The position numbers were made by a program, and so were the translations under genes. This document shows positions 1-5,254 of a DNA stretch of 11,638 bases, one piece after another. Every line of letters starts with the position of its first letter. The stretch's first letter is position 1. A model generated the notes under the pieces. That model was not told where the DNA came from and did no database searches. It saw only the letters and a list, made by a program, of their open reading frames with translations. This DNA is from JBJXGF01 sp046153015 (GTDB lineage: Bacteria; Actinomycetota; Acidimicrobiia; Acidimicrobiales; CAIXPF01). Location: positions 1-11,638 of the forward strand of contig JBJXGF010000083.1 in assembly GCA_046153015.1 (NCBI GenBank). The letters are read 5' to 3'.

Positions 1-273
1 GGGCCCGGCGGGAGCGGCCGGGGCGGCGGGCGGCGCGGGCGTGGGCGGCGCCGTTGCAGCCGACGCGACGGCGGGCGCTGCGCCCTCGGCAACGCGCACC
101 TTGTAATAGGTCTCGAAGGAGAACGTCACCTGCTCCAACCGGTAGATGCGGGCGTTCTCCACCCCCTCCGCGTTCCGGAGCTTCTCGACGAAGCCGATCG
201 CTTCGGCGAGGCTCTCGGTCTGCTGGAAGCCGGGGCGCCCGTCGGCGCCTCGGTAGATGACCATGTGGGACAC
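1..273 (-). CDS. Conserved-looking hypothetical protein, partial (3' end beyond the left edge)
   Basis: I do not recognise the family. The visible 91 codons begin with a GTG at 273 preceded by a strong Shine-Dalgarno (GGGAGG, five bases before the start); an in-frame ATG at 264 is the alternative start. The first ~65 residues look like a small folded alpha/beta domain with a YRGADGRPG turn, a helix (SLAEAIGFVEKLRN) and a strand pair ending FSFETYYKVRV. After that comes an Ala/Pro-rich tail, a low-complexity linker, which continues off the window. The helix plus 'GVENARIYRLEQV' strand recalls SPOR-like or other small ligand-binding folds, but that is only a resemblance. The gene is divergent from the HEAT-repeat gene, with a 71-bp gap. 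There is no signal peptide or membrane segment in the visible part, so it is probably cytoplasmic. Confidence 0.75.
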   Translation of the reverse strand, partial: MSHMVIYRGADGRPGFQQTESLAEAIGFVEKLRNAEGVENARIYRLEQVTFSFETYYKVRVAEGAAPAVASAATAPPTPAPPAAPAAPAGP

Positions 274-344
274 GCTGTCCTCCCGGATTACCCGACTCAG
301 GTCAGTATCGACATCGTGGCGCAACGAGTTGAGCGCCCCTAACA

Positions 345-977
345 ATGGTGATTCTGATGCATAGCGTGAACACCAGCGCGGAGGGTTGGTCTCGCCGGCG
401 CCTCGCGGCGGCCGCCGGCCACCTCGGCGACGCCGGCCAGGCGCGGGAGCTGCTGCGCGACCAGGATGCCGAGGTGCGCGCCGCGGCGCTGGCTGCGCTC
501 GTGCGCTGCGGGCACGCAGCCGACGAGGACCTGGCGAGCGCGCTGCAGGACCGTGCTGCGTCGGTGCGGCGTCGGGCGGTAGAGCTGGCCGCCGCCCGAC
601 CGGGTGTGGAGCTCGCCGCCGGCCTCGCCGACGAGGACCCCATGGTGGTGGAGGCCGCCTGCTTCGCGTGCGGCGAGCGGGCCGAGCTCGGCGGGGTGCC
701 CGAACCCACGCTGGCGGCTCTCACCGAGGTGGCCGGGATCCACGACGACCCGCTGTGCAGGGAATCCGCGGTCGCCGCCCTCGGCGCTCTCGGCGAGCCC
801 GGCACGCTGGCGGTGATCCTCGCCGCGTTGGGGGATAAGCCGGCGGTGCGGCGGCGCGCCGTGCTCGCGCTGGCCAGCTTCGAAGGCCCCGACGTGGACG
901 CCGCGCTGGCCCGAGCGCTCGACGACCGCGACTGGCAGGTGCGCCAAGCCGCCGAGGACCTCCTGGACCTTGACTGA
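345..977 (+). CDS. HEAT-repeat (PBS-lyase-like) protein
   Basis: A 210-residue all-helical solenoid protein. Repeated units of about 30 residues alternate a 'DxxxxVRxxAxxAL' helix with a second Ala/Leu-rich helix. Examples are DAEVRAAALAAL, AASVRRRAVELA, DPLCRESAVAAL, KPAVRRRAVLAL and DWQVRQAAEDLL. This is the HEAT/PBS-lyase-like pattern, usually a protein-protein interaction scaffold; no catalytic residues can be assigned and the partner is unknown. No signal peptide or membrane helix is visible. The start is not firm: ATG at 345 gives the longest form, ATG at 357 is four codons in and equally plausible, and neither has a clear Shine-Dalgarno. The gene stands alone, divergent from the partial gene on its left and convergent with the hydratase-like gene on its right. 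It need not be involved in phycobilin chemistry despite the domain name. Confidence 0.85.
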   Translation: MVILMHSVNTSAEGWSRRRLAAAAGHLGDAGQARELLRDQDAEVRAAALAALVRCGHAADEDLASALQDRAASVRRRAVELAAARPGVELAAGLADEDPMVVEAACFACGERAELGGVPEPTLAALTEVAGIHDDPLCRESAVAALGALGEPGTLAVILAALGDKPAVRRRAVLALASFEGPDVDAALARALDDRDWQVRQAAEDLLDLD

Positions 978-1063
978 GCTGAGCGAGCGAGGAGCGCAGC
1001 GAGCCGGACGCCGATGGGGCCTGGGGGCGCAGCCCCCAGCAAGAAGAACGAGCGAAGCTTCGG
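978..1063. repeat. Hairpin-bearing intergenic element between convergent genes
   Basis: This 86-bp gap separates the stop codons of two convergent genes. It has a G/A-rich 'gagcgagcgaggagcg' stretch at its left. Next comes a perfect 8-bp stem with a 3-nt loop at 1021-1039 (CTGGGGGC, GCA, GCCCCCAG). A 10-bp palindrome CGAAGCTTCG lies at 1053-1062. The outer ends are imperfect inverted repeats (TGACTGAGCT from 971; TGACCGAAGCT read leftwards from 1067) that overlap both stop codons. It resembles a dispersed intergenic repeat; that it recurs elsewhere is inference. The strong stem could end transcription from both sides. Confidence 0.5.
1021..1039. terminator. Possible bidirectional terminator hairpin
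   Basis: A perfect 8-bp GC-rich stem (CTGGGGGC / GCCCCCAG) closes a 3-nt GCA loop, placed 43 bp after the HEAT gene stop and 24 bp after the hydratase-like gene stop. There is no U-tract on either strand, so it would be a GC-type hairpin terminator rather than a classical intrinsic one. Confidence 0.45.
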
Positions 1064-1837
1064 TCAGGCGTTGCGCCAGCTCGGGCGACGCTTCTCGAGG
1101 AAGCTGGCGATGCCCTCCTGGCCGTCGGCGGTGGAGGCGCCGGCCGACATCACCTCGACGGCGTAGTCGTAGGCTCGGTCCTGGTCGAGCTCGATCTGTG
1201 CGTAGAACGTGCGCTTGCCCAGGCCCTTGGAGAAGGCGCTGCCGCGAGTGGCCCGGGTGAGGAGGGCGCGGGCGGTTTCGGCCAGCTCCGCGTCGCCGCA
1301 CACGCGGTTGACGAAGCCCCACTCGAGGGCCGTGGCGGCGTCGATCGGGTCGCCCGTCAGGGCCAGCTCCAGGGCCCGCTTGCGGCCCAGGTTGCGGGCG
1401 ATCGCCACCATCGGCGTGTGGCAGAAGAGCCCGCCCTTGCCGCCGGGCGCCGCGAACGCCGCCCCCCGGGAGGCGACGGCCAGGTCGCAGGTGGCCACGA
1501 GCTGGCAGCCCGCTGCGGTGGCCAGGCCCTGCACCTGGGCGACGACCACCTGGGGCGCGGCCTGGATGGCGTTCATCATGTCGGTGCAACGGGCGAACAA
1601 GCGCCGGATGGTCGGCAGGTCTCCTCCCGCCATGTCGGCGAAGTCGTGGCCGGCCGAGAACACTGGCCCGGATGCGGCGAGCACCACGCCGGTGGCATCG
1701 GACTCGGCGATCTCCTCGAACGCGCCCTGCAGCTCCGCCATCATCGGCAGCGAGAGCGCATTGCGTTTGGCCGCATGGTCGAGCGTGACGGTCACGTGCG
1801 GCCCGTCGCGCCGAACCTCGATCAGGTCGTAGCCCAT
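1064..1837 (-). CDS. Enoyl-CoA hydratase/isomerase (crotonase) superfamily protein, ECHDC3-like, probably not a standard hydratase
   Basis: 257 residues, a normal length for a crotonase-fold protein. The start is ATG at 1837, chosen because GGAGG lies six bases upstream. The acyl-CoA-binding/oxyanion region is clear: FSAGHDFADM around residues 60-69 and GLATAAGCQLVATCDLAVAS at 104-123. The two catalytic glutamates of rat mitochondrial hydratase (Glu144 and Glu164) align with Gln112 and Gly132 here, exactly 20 residues apart, so the water-adding mechanism is not supported. The pattern SAGHD, AAGCQLVATCDLAVAS, GGLFCHTPMVAIAR and the C-terminal DGQEGIASFLEKRRPSW strongly resemble vertebrate ECHDC3-type proteins and bacterial relatives of unclear chemistry. 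The fold is certain; the reaction and substrate are not. It is downstream of mreB on the same strand, but a 220-bp gap with a hairpin array lies between them, so it probably has its own promoter. Confidence 0.9.
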   Translation of the reverse strand: MGYDLIEVRRDGPHVTVTLDHAAKRNALSLPMMAELQGAFEEIAESDATGVVLAASGPVFSAGHDFADMAGGDLPTIRRLFARCTDMMNAIQAAPQVVVAQVQGLATAAGCQLVATCDLAVASRGAAFAAPGGKGGLFCHTPMVAIARNLGRKRALELALTGDPIDAATALEWGFVNRVCGDAELAETARALLTRATRGSAFSKGLGKRTFYAQIELDQDRAYDYAVEVMSAGASTADGQEGIASFLEKRRPSWRNA

Positions 1838-1906
1838 TCCTCGCCTCCGTGCCAGACGCCTCCAATCATGGCGCCCAGCTCCCCGCCAGGACCGGGCCGG
1901 CTGCTC

Positions 1907-2070
1907 CCGCAACACCGACCTCCGGCTACCGCCGGAGGCCGCGACACCGGACCTCCGGCTACCGCCGGAGGCCGCAACACCGGACCTCCGGCTACCGCCG
2001 GAGGCCGCAACACCGGACCTCCGGCTACCGCCGGAGGCCGCAACACCGGACCTCCGGCTACCGCCGGAGG
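1907..2070. repeat. Tandem array of five 20-nt palindromes, 33-bp period
   Basis: Five exact copies of a hairpin with arms CCTCCGGC and GCCGGAGG and loop TACC start at 1919, 1952, 1985, 2018 and 2051. They are separated by a 13-nt spacer, ccgcaacaccgga; the first spacer has one A-to-G change at 1943. A further spacer-like sequence, one base short, precedes copy one at 1907. The array fills most of the 220-bp gap between mreB and the hydratase-like gene. Because 33 is a multiple of three, open frames run through it on both strands, but these show only 11-residue peptide repeats and are not credible genes. Near-identity of the copies implies recent tandem amplification of a REP-like unit. In RNA each copy would form a stable 8-bp stem, which could stop transcription or protect the mreB 3' end. 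Confidence 0.9.
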
Positions 2071-3062
2071 TCCATGAACATCACCTTGAGGGTGTCCCAG
2101 GACTCGATGCAGTGGCCGGCGCCGAGGGCGACGCACTCGAGCGGAGCGTCGACCCGGACGACGTCGACATGGGTCGCCTCGGCGATGCGCACGTCGATCC
2201 CTTTCAGCAGCCCGCCTCCGCCGACGAGGTGCAGGCCCTCGCTGATCAGGTCCTGCGCCAGCTCGGGCGGTGACGCACTGATGCAGCGCACCACCGAGTC
2301 GACCATGGCCGCCACCGGCTCGTTGATCGCCTGGCGGACCTCCTCGGGGGTGAGCACGACCACCTTGGGCAGGCCGGTCGACAGCTCCCGGCCCCGTACC
2401 TCGGCGGCGAACTCGTCGGGGGTCGGGTAAGCCGAACCGATCGAGATCTTGATCTCCTCCGCCGTGCGCTCACCGATGGCGATGCCATAGGTGCGGCGCA
2501 CGAAGGTCTGGATCGCCGCATCGAGGTCGAACGACCCGACCCGCACGGCGTCGACCGCGACCGTGCCCCCGAGCGAGATCAGCGCGGTCTCCGTGGTGCC
2601 CCCGCCGATGTCGATCACCATCGAGCCGAGGGGCTCGTTGACCGGCAGGCCGGCGCCGATCGCTGCGGCGAGGGGCTGCTCGAGCAGGTTCACCTCAATG
2701 GCGCCGGCGCGACGGGCGGCGTCGATCACCGCCCGCTTCTCCACCGGCGTGATCGCCGACGGCACGCAGATCAGCACCCGCGGCCGATTGAACCGGTTGA
2801 CGCCTGCCCGCTGGAGAACGAGGCGAATCATCCGCTGGGTCACGTCGAAATCGGTGATGGCCCCCTCTCGCAGCGGGCGCACGGCGACGATGTTGCTCGG
2901 CGTACGGCCGATCATCTGCCACGCCCCGTGGCCGACGGCGAGGACGTCGCGCGTCTGGGTGTTCAGCGCGATCACGGTCGGCTCGTTGAGCACGATGCCC
3001 TCGCCCCGCGCGTAGACGAGGGTGTTGGCGGTGCCGAGATCGATCGCGAGGTCGCGGGCCAT
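2058..3062 (-). CDS. mreB: Rod shape-determining protein MreB (actin-like ATPase)
   Basis: 334 residues, normal for MreB (about 335-345). It is a bacterial actin homologue that forms membrane-associated filaments guiding cell-wall elongation. The nucleotide-binding motifs are in order. Phosphate-1 is DLGTANTLVY (8-17). The connect segment is EQPLAAAIGAGLPV (128-141). Phosphate-2 is DIGGGTTE (151-158). The adenosine motif is GGGGLLKG (281-288), where most relatives have T-G-G-G, giving a V-G-G-G variant here. The ATG at 3062 fits the family N-terminus exactly; its Shine-Dalgarno is weak. The last four residues (DLRR) and the TAG stop lie inside the final palindrome of the adjacent hairpin array. 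mreC, mreD, pbp2 or rodA are not in the window. It lies downstream of a small membrane protein gene and moaE on the same strand, with a 76-bp gap. An MreB paralogue is possible, but the sequence is canonical. Confidence 0.95.
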   Translation of the reverse strand: MARDLAIDLGTANTLVYARGEGIVLNEPTVIALNTQTRDVLAVGHGAWQMIGRTPSNIVAVRPLREGAITDFDVTQRMIRLVLQRAGVNRFNRPRVLICVPSAITPVEKRAVIDAARRAGAIEVNLLEQPLAAAIGAGLPVNEPLGSMVIDIGGGTTETALISLGGTVAVDAVRVGSFDLDAAIQTFVRRTYGIAIGERTAEEIKISIGSAYPTPDEFAAEVRGRELSTGLPKVVVLTPEEVRQAINEPVAAMVDSVVRCISASPPELAQDLISEGLHLVGGGGLLKGIDVRIAEATHVDVVRVDAPLECVALGAGHCIESWDTLKVMFMDLRR

Positions 3063-3138
3063 ACCGGCTGCTCAGCGACCGGCCCGGACCGGCCGAGCGG
3101 ACGCGGGCGAGCCGGCGGTGAGGGTGGCGGAGACCATC

Positions 3139-3393
3139 TCAGTCCGAGGGAGGCGGCGCCTCGTCGCCGGGGCCGCGCCGGCGGTCGGGGCGGCCGAAAC
3201 CGGGGGTGCGGCCCAGGTGAGGCGGCGGCTGATCAGGCCGCCGCGCCGGCGGCGCCAGCGCCCGCAGCTGGCGGTTGAACTGCTCCATGTCGGCCTCCAT
3301 CGTCGGCGGTCGGCTCCGGAACAGCCACAACGCGGCGACCCCGATGGCGGACAGACCGAGCGCCAGAAGCAGGAACGCCAGGCTGGAGTTCAC
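3139..3393 (-). CDS. Small single-pass membrane protein, unknown function
   Basis: 84 residues. Residues 4-26 (LAFLLLALGLSAIGVAALWLF) form one hydrophobic helix followed by RSR. A short amphipathic stretch comes next (MEADMEQFNRQLRAL, ~32-46), then a Pro/Arg-rich disordered tail. The positive-inside rule puts the tail in the cytoplasm. The GTG start at 3393 follows the moaE stop directly (TGA then GTG), and GGAGG sits five bases upstream inside moaE, so translation is coupled to moaE. The real-gene call rests on this Shine-Dalgarno, the coupling and the membrane helix. It sits between moaE and mreB. A link to mreB, for example as a membrane partner, is speculation from position only. No family recognised. 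Confidence 0.75.
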   Translation of the reverse strand: MNSSLAFLLLALGLSAIGVAALWLFRSRPPTMEADMEQFNRQLRALAPPARRPDQPPPHLGRTPGFGRPDRRRGPGDEAPPPSD

Positions 3394-3891
3394 TCACGCC
3401 TCCCGCGCCGAGGCGCCGAGCTCGCCCACCTCGACGATGTGCTGCGCCTCGAGACCCCAGCTCTCGCCGTCGCTCCAGCGCTCACGTTTCCAGATCGGCG
3501 CGGCGGCCTTCAGCGTGTCGATCCCGAAGCGGGCGGCCTCGAACGCGTCGCCTCGGTGGGGGGCGGACACCACCACCACCACGGCCGACGCCCCGATCTC
3601 GACCACCCCGACCCGGTGCAGCAGCGCGATGCGCCCGACCGAGGGCCAGCGCCGCCTCGCCTCGAGGGCGATGGCCGACAGGCGGGGCTCGACCTGCTCC
3701 TCGTAGGCCTCGTACTCGAGCTCGTTCACGCCGTGCCGCCCTGGCGAATGGTCGCGGGCGGTGCCGCTGAAGAGCACCACCGCGCCGCAGTCGGGGCGCA
3801 CGGCCCACTCGAGCGCGGTGTTGACCGGGAGCTCGCCGCTGCTCAGCCCGACCCAGGTTTCGCCGCGCGCGGGGGGTTGCACGCGGCCCAT
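3394..3891 (-). CDS. moaE: Molybdopterin synthase catalytic subunit MoaE
   Basis: 165 residues. MoaE is the large subunit of molybdopterin synthase. It transfers sulfur from the thiocarboxylated C-terminus of MoaD to cyclic pyranopterin monophosphate, making the dithiolene of the molybdenum cofactor in the cytoplasm. The family signatures are intact: GAVVLFSGTARDH (36-48), VNELEYEAY (55-63), LLHRVGVVEIG (90-100), SAPHRGDAFEA (109-119) and LKAAAPIWKRE (127-137). Lys128 and Lys135 keep the spacing of E. coli Lys119 and Lys126; His112-Arg113 match His103-Arg104, and Arg46 probably matches Arg39. ATG at 3891 gives the expected N-terminus, although no good Shine-Dalgarno precedes it; the frame stays open upstream, but that sequence lies under the divergent gene. 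No moaD, moaA or moaC is in the window, so its partner is encoded elsewhere. It is divergent from the HtrA-like gene by 82 bp and is followed directly by the small membrane gene. Confidence 0.95.
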   Translation of the reverse strand: MGRVQPPARGETWVGLSSGELPVNTALEWAVRPDCGAVVLFSGTARDHSPGRHGVNELEYEAYEEQVEPRLSAIALEARRRWPSVGRIALLHRVGVVEIGASAVVVVVSAPHRGDAFEAARFGIDTLKAAAPIWKRERWSDGESWGLEAQHIVEVGELGASAREA

Positions 3892-3960
3892 GCTAGGCCC
3901 GCCGGCCCCGCGAGGCCCCGCCGGAGCGCGAGCCGCGGACCACGCGCCGCCCTCGCTCGG

Positions 3961-3966
3961 TATCCT
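3961..3966 (+). promoter_or_regulatory. -10 box (TATCCT) for the HtrA-like gene, leaderless transcript predicted
   Basis: TATCCT fits the actinobacterial TANNNT -10 consensus and is followed seven bases later by the ATG at 3974. A start site about seven bases after the box falls on or one base before the A of the ATG, so the mRNA would be leaderless. No Shine-Dalgarno is present, which agrees. No convincing -35 element is seen. Confidence 0.5.
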
Positions 3967-3973
3967 CGCCGCC

Positions 3974-5209
3974 ATGCCCCGCGACGAGTTCTCCGACGAC
4001 GAGTCGTGGGGCTTCACGACTCCCCCGCCGCCCGACGACCGGCTCTGGCGCCACCCCTCGGAGCTGCGCGGCGCGACCGCCTCCCGCACCGACGCCCCCG
4101 CGCCGAGCACCCGCCCGCCGCGCCAGCTCTGGGTGGTCGGTCTGCTCAGCGGTCTCGTCGGCGCGGTCGGCGCGGTCGGCGTGGTGGGCGCGTTCGGGGG
4201 CTTCGACCGGACGGTCGTGCAGCGCGTGACGGCGCGCCCCGAGAGCGCGTGGAGCGCGGTCGACGTGCCCGTGGGCGGCCAGGCCCGCATCGACGTGCCC
4301 GACGTGGCCCGCAAGATCGCGCCGGTGATGGCGCTCGTGGAGACCGACGCGGCGGCCGGCCGGGTCACCGGCTCGGCGCTGGCGCTGCGCAGCGAGGGCT
4401 ACCTGGTGACCAGCGCGGAGCTGATCCCCGAGCAGGCCGACGTGTTCGTGGTGCTGGCCGACGGGGGTCGGCGAAAGGCCCGAGTGATCGGCAGCGACCC
4501 GTACACGAACGTGGCGGTGCTCGCCCTGCCCGGGGAATCGCTGCGGGTGCCGACGCTCGGCTCGGGCAGCGGCATCGTGCTCGGCGCCGACGCCGTGGTC
4601 GTCACCGCCGCGCCCGACGCCCGCTCGCCGGCCGTGTCGTCCGGGGTGATCAGCGCCCTCGACCAGCAGACCACCTCCGCGCTCGGCGTGGAGCTCCAGG
4701 GCTTGATCCGCACCGACGCCAGCGTGGCGCCCAACGTGCGGGGCGGGGCGCTGGTGGACCGGTCGGGCCTCGTGGTCGGCCTGATCACCACGGTCACGAA
4801 CCCGGCCGACACCGACGGCGGCGGAAGCCTGGCCGCTCCGATCGGCGCGGCGCGTGAGGTGGCCGCGTCGTTCATCACCTACGGGTACCCCTCGAACGTG
4901 TGGCTCGGGATCTACGGCATGAACGCCGGCGGCGGCGCGACCGGCGCCGCTGGAGGCGCCCTCGTGACCGACGTGCGGGCGAACAGCCCGGCGGCGGCGG
5001 CGGGGCTCGCCGCCAGCGACGTGATCGTCGGCGTCGATGACGTCCCGGTCGACTCGATGGCCACCCTCGTGCGCCTCCTGCGGGCCCGGCGGGCCGGGCA
5101 GCTGCTGCGGATCGAGCTCACCCGGGGCGGCCAGCCCCAGGCCACCATCGCCTACCTGGGCGCGCCGCCGAGCGACGCCCGGTCTCTGCCGCAGCCCGCG
5201 CCGTCCTGA
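3974..5209 (+). CDS. HtrA/DegP-like membrane-anchored PDZ protein with a lost catalytic triad (pseudoprotease)
   Basis: 411 residues. The layout is: cytoplasmic N-terminus with the motif WGF(x)nPPDDRLWRHPSEL (12-31); Pro-rich linker; one membrane helix (~52-76); trypsin-like fold (~105-305); PDZ domain (~309-400). The fold positions are recognisable. In HtrA the sequence TNAHVV carries the His; here TSAELI puts Glu at 149. The DPxTDLAVL motif carries the Asp; here DPYTNVAVL puts Asn at 179. The GNSGG motif carries the Ser; here PNVRGGALVD puts Arg at 256. All three triad residues are therefore replaced while the rest of the fold is kept, so it should not cut peptide bonds. The PDZ domain is intact (VTDVRANSPAAAAGLAASDVIVGVDDVPV), suggesting binding of protein tails outside the membrane as a sensor, scaffold or chaperone. 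It is divergent from moaE, and the DUF2342 gene follows 45 bp later. Codon use is like its neighbours, so decay is not evident; a conserved non-enzymatic role is inferred. Confidence 0.9.
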   Translation: MPRDEFSDDESWGFTTPPPPDDRLWRHPSELRGATASRTDAPAPSTRPPRQLWVVGLLSGLVGAVGAVGVVGAFGGFDRTVVQRVTARPESAWSAVDVPVGGQARIDVPDVARKIAPVMALVETDAAAGRVTGSALALRSEGYLVTSAELIPEQADVFVVLADGGRRKARVIGSDPYTNVAVLALPGESLRVPTLGSGSGIVLGADAVVVTAAPDARSPAVSSGVISALDQQTTSALGVELQGLIRTDASVAPNVRGGALVDRSGLVVGLITTVTNPADTDGGGSLAAPIGAAREVAASFITYGYPSNVWLGIYGMNAGGGATGAAGGALVTDVRANSPAAAAGLAASDVIVGVDDVPVDSMATLVRLLRARRAGQLLRIELTRGGQPQATIAYLGAPPSDARSLPQPAPS

Positions 5210-5242
5210 ACCTAACGAGCCCGCCTCGCCGCCCCGGAGCCC

Positions 5243-5248
5243 TACCAT
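5243..5248 (+). promoter_or_regulatory. -10 box (TACCAT) for the DUF2342 gene, leaderless transcript predicted
   Basis: TACCAT matches TANNNT and ends exactly six bases before the GTG at 5255, so predicted transcription starts at the first base of the start codon. A GGAG at 5236-5239 is too far upstream to serve as a Shine-Dalgarno. This suggests the gene has its own promoter in the 45-bp gap after the HtrA-like gene. Confidence 0.5.
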
Positions 5249-5254
5249 CGCCGT

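Noticed and set aside
339..1865. 508-codon minus-strand frame covering the hydratase-like and HEAT-repeat genes
   Set aside because: It is out of frame with the hydratase-like gene and antisense to the HEAT gene; composition is shadow-like.
1907..2070. CRISPR-like array of regularly spaced repeats
   Set aside because: The spacers are the same 13-nt sequence each time rather than unique, the period is only 33 bp, and no cas gene is nearby; it is a tandem hairpin repeat.
2058..2070. mreB truncated by insertion of the hairpin array
   Set aside because: MreB has near full length (334 residues) with all nucleotide-binding motifs; the array at most alters the last four residues.
1418..2136. Proteins with 11-residue repeats (PPATAGG / PPAVAGG types) read through the hairpin array
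   Set aside because: The open frames exist because 33 is divisible by three and the DNA lacks AT-rich stops; they overlap well-supported genes and have no start or ribosome-site support.
3063..3138. GGCCGG-rich stretch upstream of mreB as a hairpin or promoter
   Set aside because: Only short overlapping CCGG palindromes; no stable long stem and no TANNNT box at a sensible distance from the mreB ATG.
3394..4368. Longer MoaE with a 159-residue N-terminal extension
   Set aside because: The extension lies antisense to the HtrA-like gene, is low complexity, and the family N-terminus begins at the ATG at 3891.
3022..4857. 611-codon plus-strand frame across mreB start, moaE and the HtrA-like gene
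   Set aside because: It is Arg/Ala/Gly-rich with no recognisable domain, and lies over three genes with clear family motifs; typical of a GC-rich genome.
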